Under the pieces are notes generated by a model that was not told where the DNA came from, did not search any database, and worked only from the letters and a program-made list of their open reading frames with translations. Below are positions 63,144 to 64,000 of a stretch of 64,000 bases of DNA, one piece after another. The DNA is taken from the NCBI RefSeq assembly GCF_019297835.1, contig NZ_CP079203.1:3152501-3216500 (forward strand). Reading direction: 5' to 3'. Positions within the stretch are counted from its first letter, which is position 1, and each line of letters starts with the position of its first letter. This stretch comes from Sphingomonas sanguinis (GTDB taxonomy: Bacteria; Pseudomonadota; Alphaproteobacteria; Sphingomonadales; Sphingomonadaceae). The translations under genes were made by a program, and so were the position numbers.

Positions 63144-63830
63144 TCACCGCTCCGACAGATAATAGCGGTCGGTCGGCGTCAGGTCGTTGGCCAGTTCATA
63201 GACGATCGGCTGGGCAGTCGGGATCTCGAGACCGGTGATCTCGTCGTCCGGGATGTTCGACAGATGCTTGACCAGCGCGCGCAGCGAGTTGCCGTGCGCC
63301 GAGATGAGCACGCGGTTGCCGTCGCGCAGAGCCGGGGCGATGCGCTCGTCCCAATAGGGCAGCACGCGCGCGATCGTGTCCTTCAGGCTCTCGGTCTGGG
63401 GAACGTCGATGCCCTTGTAGCGGATGTCGCTCGACACGTCATACTCGCCGCCCGCCTCGGCCGGGGGCGGGGGCACGTCGAAGCTGCGGCGCCAGATCTT
63501 CACCTGCTCGTCGCCATGCTTGGCCGCCGTCTCGGCCTTGTCGAGGCCGGTCAGCCCGCCATAATGCCGCTCGTTCAGCCGCCAGTGCTTCTCCGTCGGC
63601 AGCCAGAGGCGGCCCATCGTCTCCAGCGCCAGGTTCAGCGTCTTGATCGCGCGGGTCTGGAGGCTGGTGAAGGTCAGGTCGAAGTCGAGGCCCTTCTCCG
63701 CCATCATCGCGCCCGCCGCGCGCGCCTCGGCGGCGCCCTGCGCGGTCACGTCGACATCCCACCAGCCGGTAAAGCGATTCTCGAGGTTCCAGGCGGACTG
63801 GCCGTGGCGGATCAGGACGAGCTGGGGCAT
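63144..63830 (-). CDS. gpmA: 2,3-bisphosphoglycerate-dependent phosphoglycerate mutase GpmA
   Basis: GpmA interconverts 3- and 2-phosphoglycerate in glycolysis. The 228-residue protein has the phosphohistidine RHG motif (LIRHGQSAWNLENRFTGW, H9), ERHYGGLTGLDKAETA and the second catalytic His in SAHGNSLRALVKHL. Length and motifs are those of dPGM. A short gene-free stretch separates it from the window edge gene. Confidence 0.95.
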   Translation of the reverse strand: MPQLVLIRHGQSAWNLENRFTGWWDVDVTAQGAAEARAAGAMMAEKGLDFDLTFTSLQTRAIKTLNLALETMGRLWLPTEKHWRLNERHYGGLTGLDKAETAAKHGDEQVKIWRRSFDVPPPPAEAGGEYDVSSDIRYKGIDVPQTESLKDTIARVLPYWDERIAPALRDGNRVLISAHGNSLRALVKHLSNIPDDEITGLEIPTAQPIVYELANDLTPTDRYYLSER

Positions 63831-63886
63831 GGAAACTCCTTGATATGGTCAGGCCCGCATAGAGAAACGGGCGGGCGGGGTCGAGG

Positions 63887-64000
63887 TCAGCCGCGGAAAC
63901 GGCTTTGCGTGGACGCAGGGTTGGCCTTCAGCACGCGGCCCATCCGTGTCGGTCGGTCGAGCAGTTCGCCGCCGCAATCGGGACAGATCTCGTCCAGCTC
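63887..64000 (-). CDS. Zinc-ribbon-containing protein, C-terminal end only
   Basis: The last 37 codons of a gene that begins beyond the right edge are seen, ending RFRG. They contain a CPDCGGE zinc-ribbon-like pair of Cys and a basic end (RPTRMGRVLKANPASTQS). The family cannot be named from this piece. Confidence 0.55.
   Translation of the reverse strand, partial: ELDEICPDCGGELLDRPTRMGRVLKANPASTQSRFRG

Overview
The window is GC-rich chromosomal DNA from an alphaproteobacterium, most probably a flagellated Sphingomonas or close relative. Pointers are the alphaproteobacterial flg order with a short muramidase-less FlgJ, a zinc-ligand-less MucR homologue, the RNase D-lptC-lptA-lptB-rpoN block, two very large TonB-dependent receptors, an acetoacetyl-CoA reductase, and several families of intergenic palindromic repeats of a kind common in sphingomonads. 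No rRNA, tRNA, CRISPR array, phage or transposase gene was seen.

Layout. 1-10.9 kb: a near-contiguous flagellar rod, hook and ring operon (flgB to flgL) followed by motA and motB. It is headed by an excellent sigma-54 (-24/-12) promoter and an inverted repeat that may be its enhancer. 10.9-13.2 kb: an orphan RES-domain protein, a mucR-type regulator, a gene-poor stretch with a possible small RNA, and a small Lys-rich protein. 13.2-17.7 kb (minus strand): rpoN, lptB, lptA, lptC and RNase D. 18-18.8 kb: a glycine-rich protein with two cold-shock domains. 19-21.6 kb: an accessory patch with a phosphatase-like protein, a SUKH-family gene broken by one in-frame stop, and a DUF1348/TetR pair behind a palindromic operator. 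21.6-26.4 kb (minus): a PLP-dependent trans-sulfuration enzyme, pgeF, a GNAT acetyltransferase, a MidA-type methyltransferase and lgt. 26.9-34.4 kb: a Tat-exported molybdenum hydroxylase subunit, hemH, phaB, small envelope proteins, rpmB and tadA. 34.4-39.8 kb: an OmpA-like protein, a CorC/HlyC-type membrane protein, hypothetical proteins, an isochorismatase-like protein and a membrane-anchored helix-hairpin-helix protein. 39.8-43.7 kb: purD and xseA face away from each other with overlapping start codons; xseA leads a small operon with a DUF2093 protein and an M23 lipoprotein. 44-52.3 kb: two TonB-dependent receptors flank a TPR/aspartyl-asparaginyl beta-hydroxylase and the 3' remnant of a third receptor. 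52.4-64 kb: clpB, exported M16 and DUF885 peptidases, a TonB-like protein, purK, purE, gpmA and the end of a zinc-ribbon protein.

How the parts connect. The encoded sigma-54 factor probably drives the flg operon in the same window. The lpt genes, lgt, pgeF, the OmpA-like and M23 proteins and the receptors together form an envelope-biogenesis theme. The least expected items are the receptor/hydroxylase locus with its repeated upstream motifs, the interrupted SUKH gene, the orphan RES protein, the glycine-rich double cold-shock protein and the purD/xseA start-codon overlap. None amounts to a proven new system; each is offered as a hypothesis with a test.
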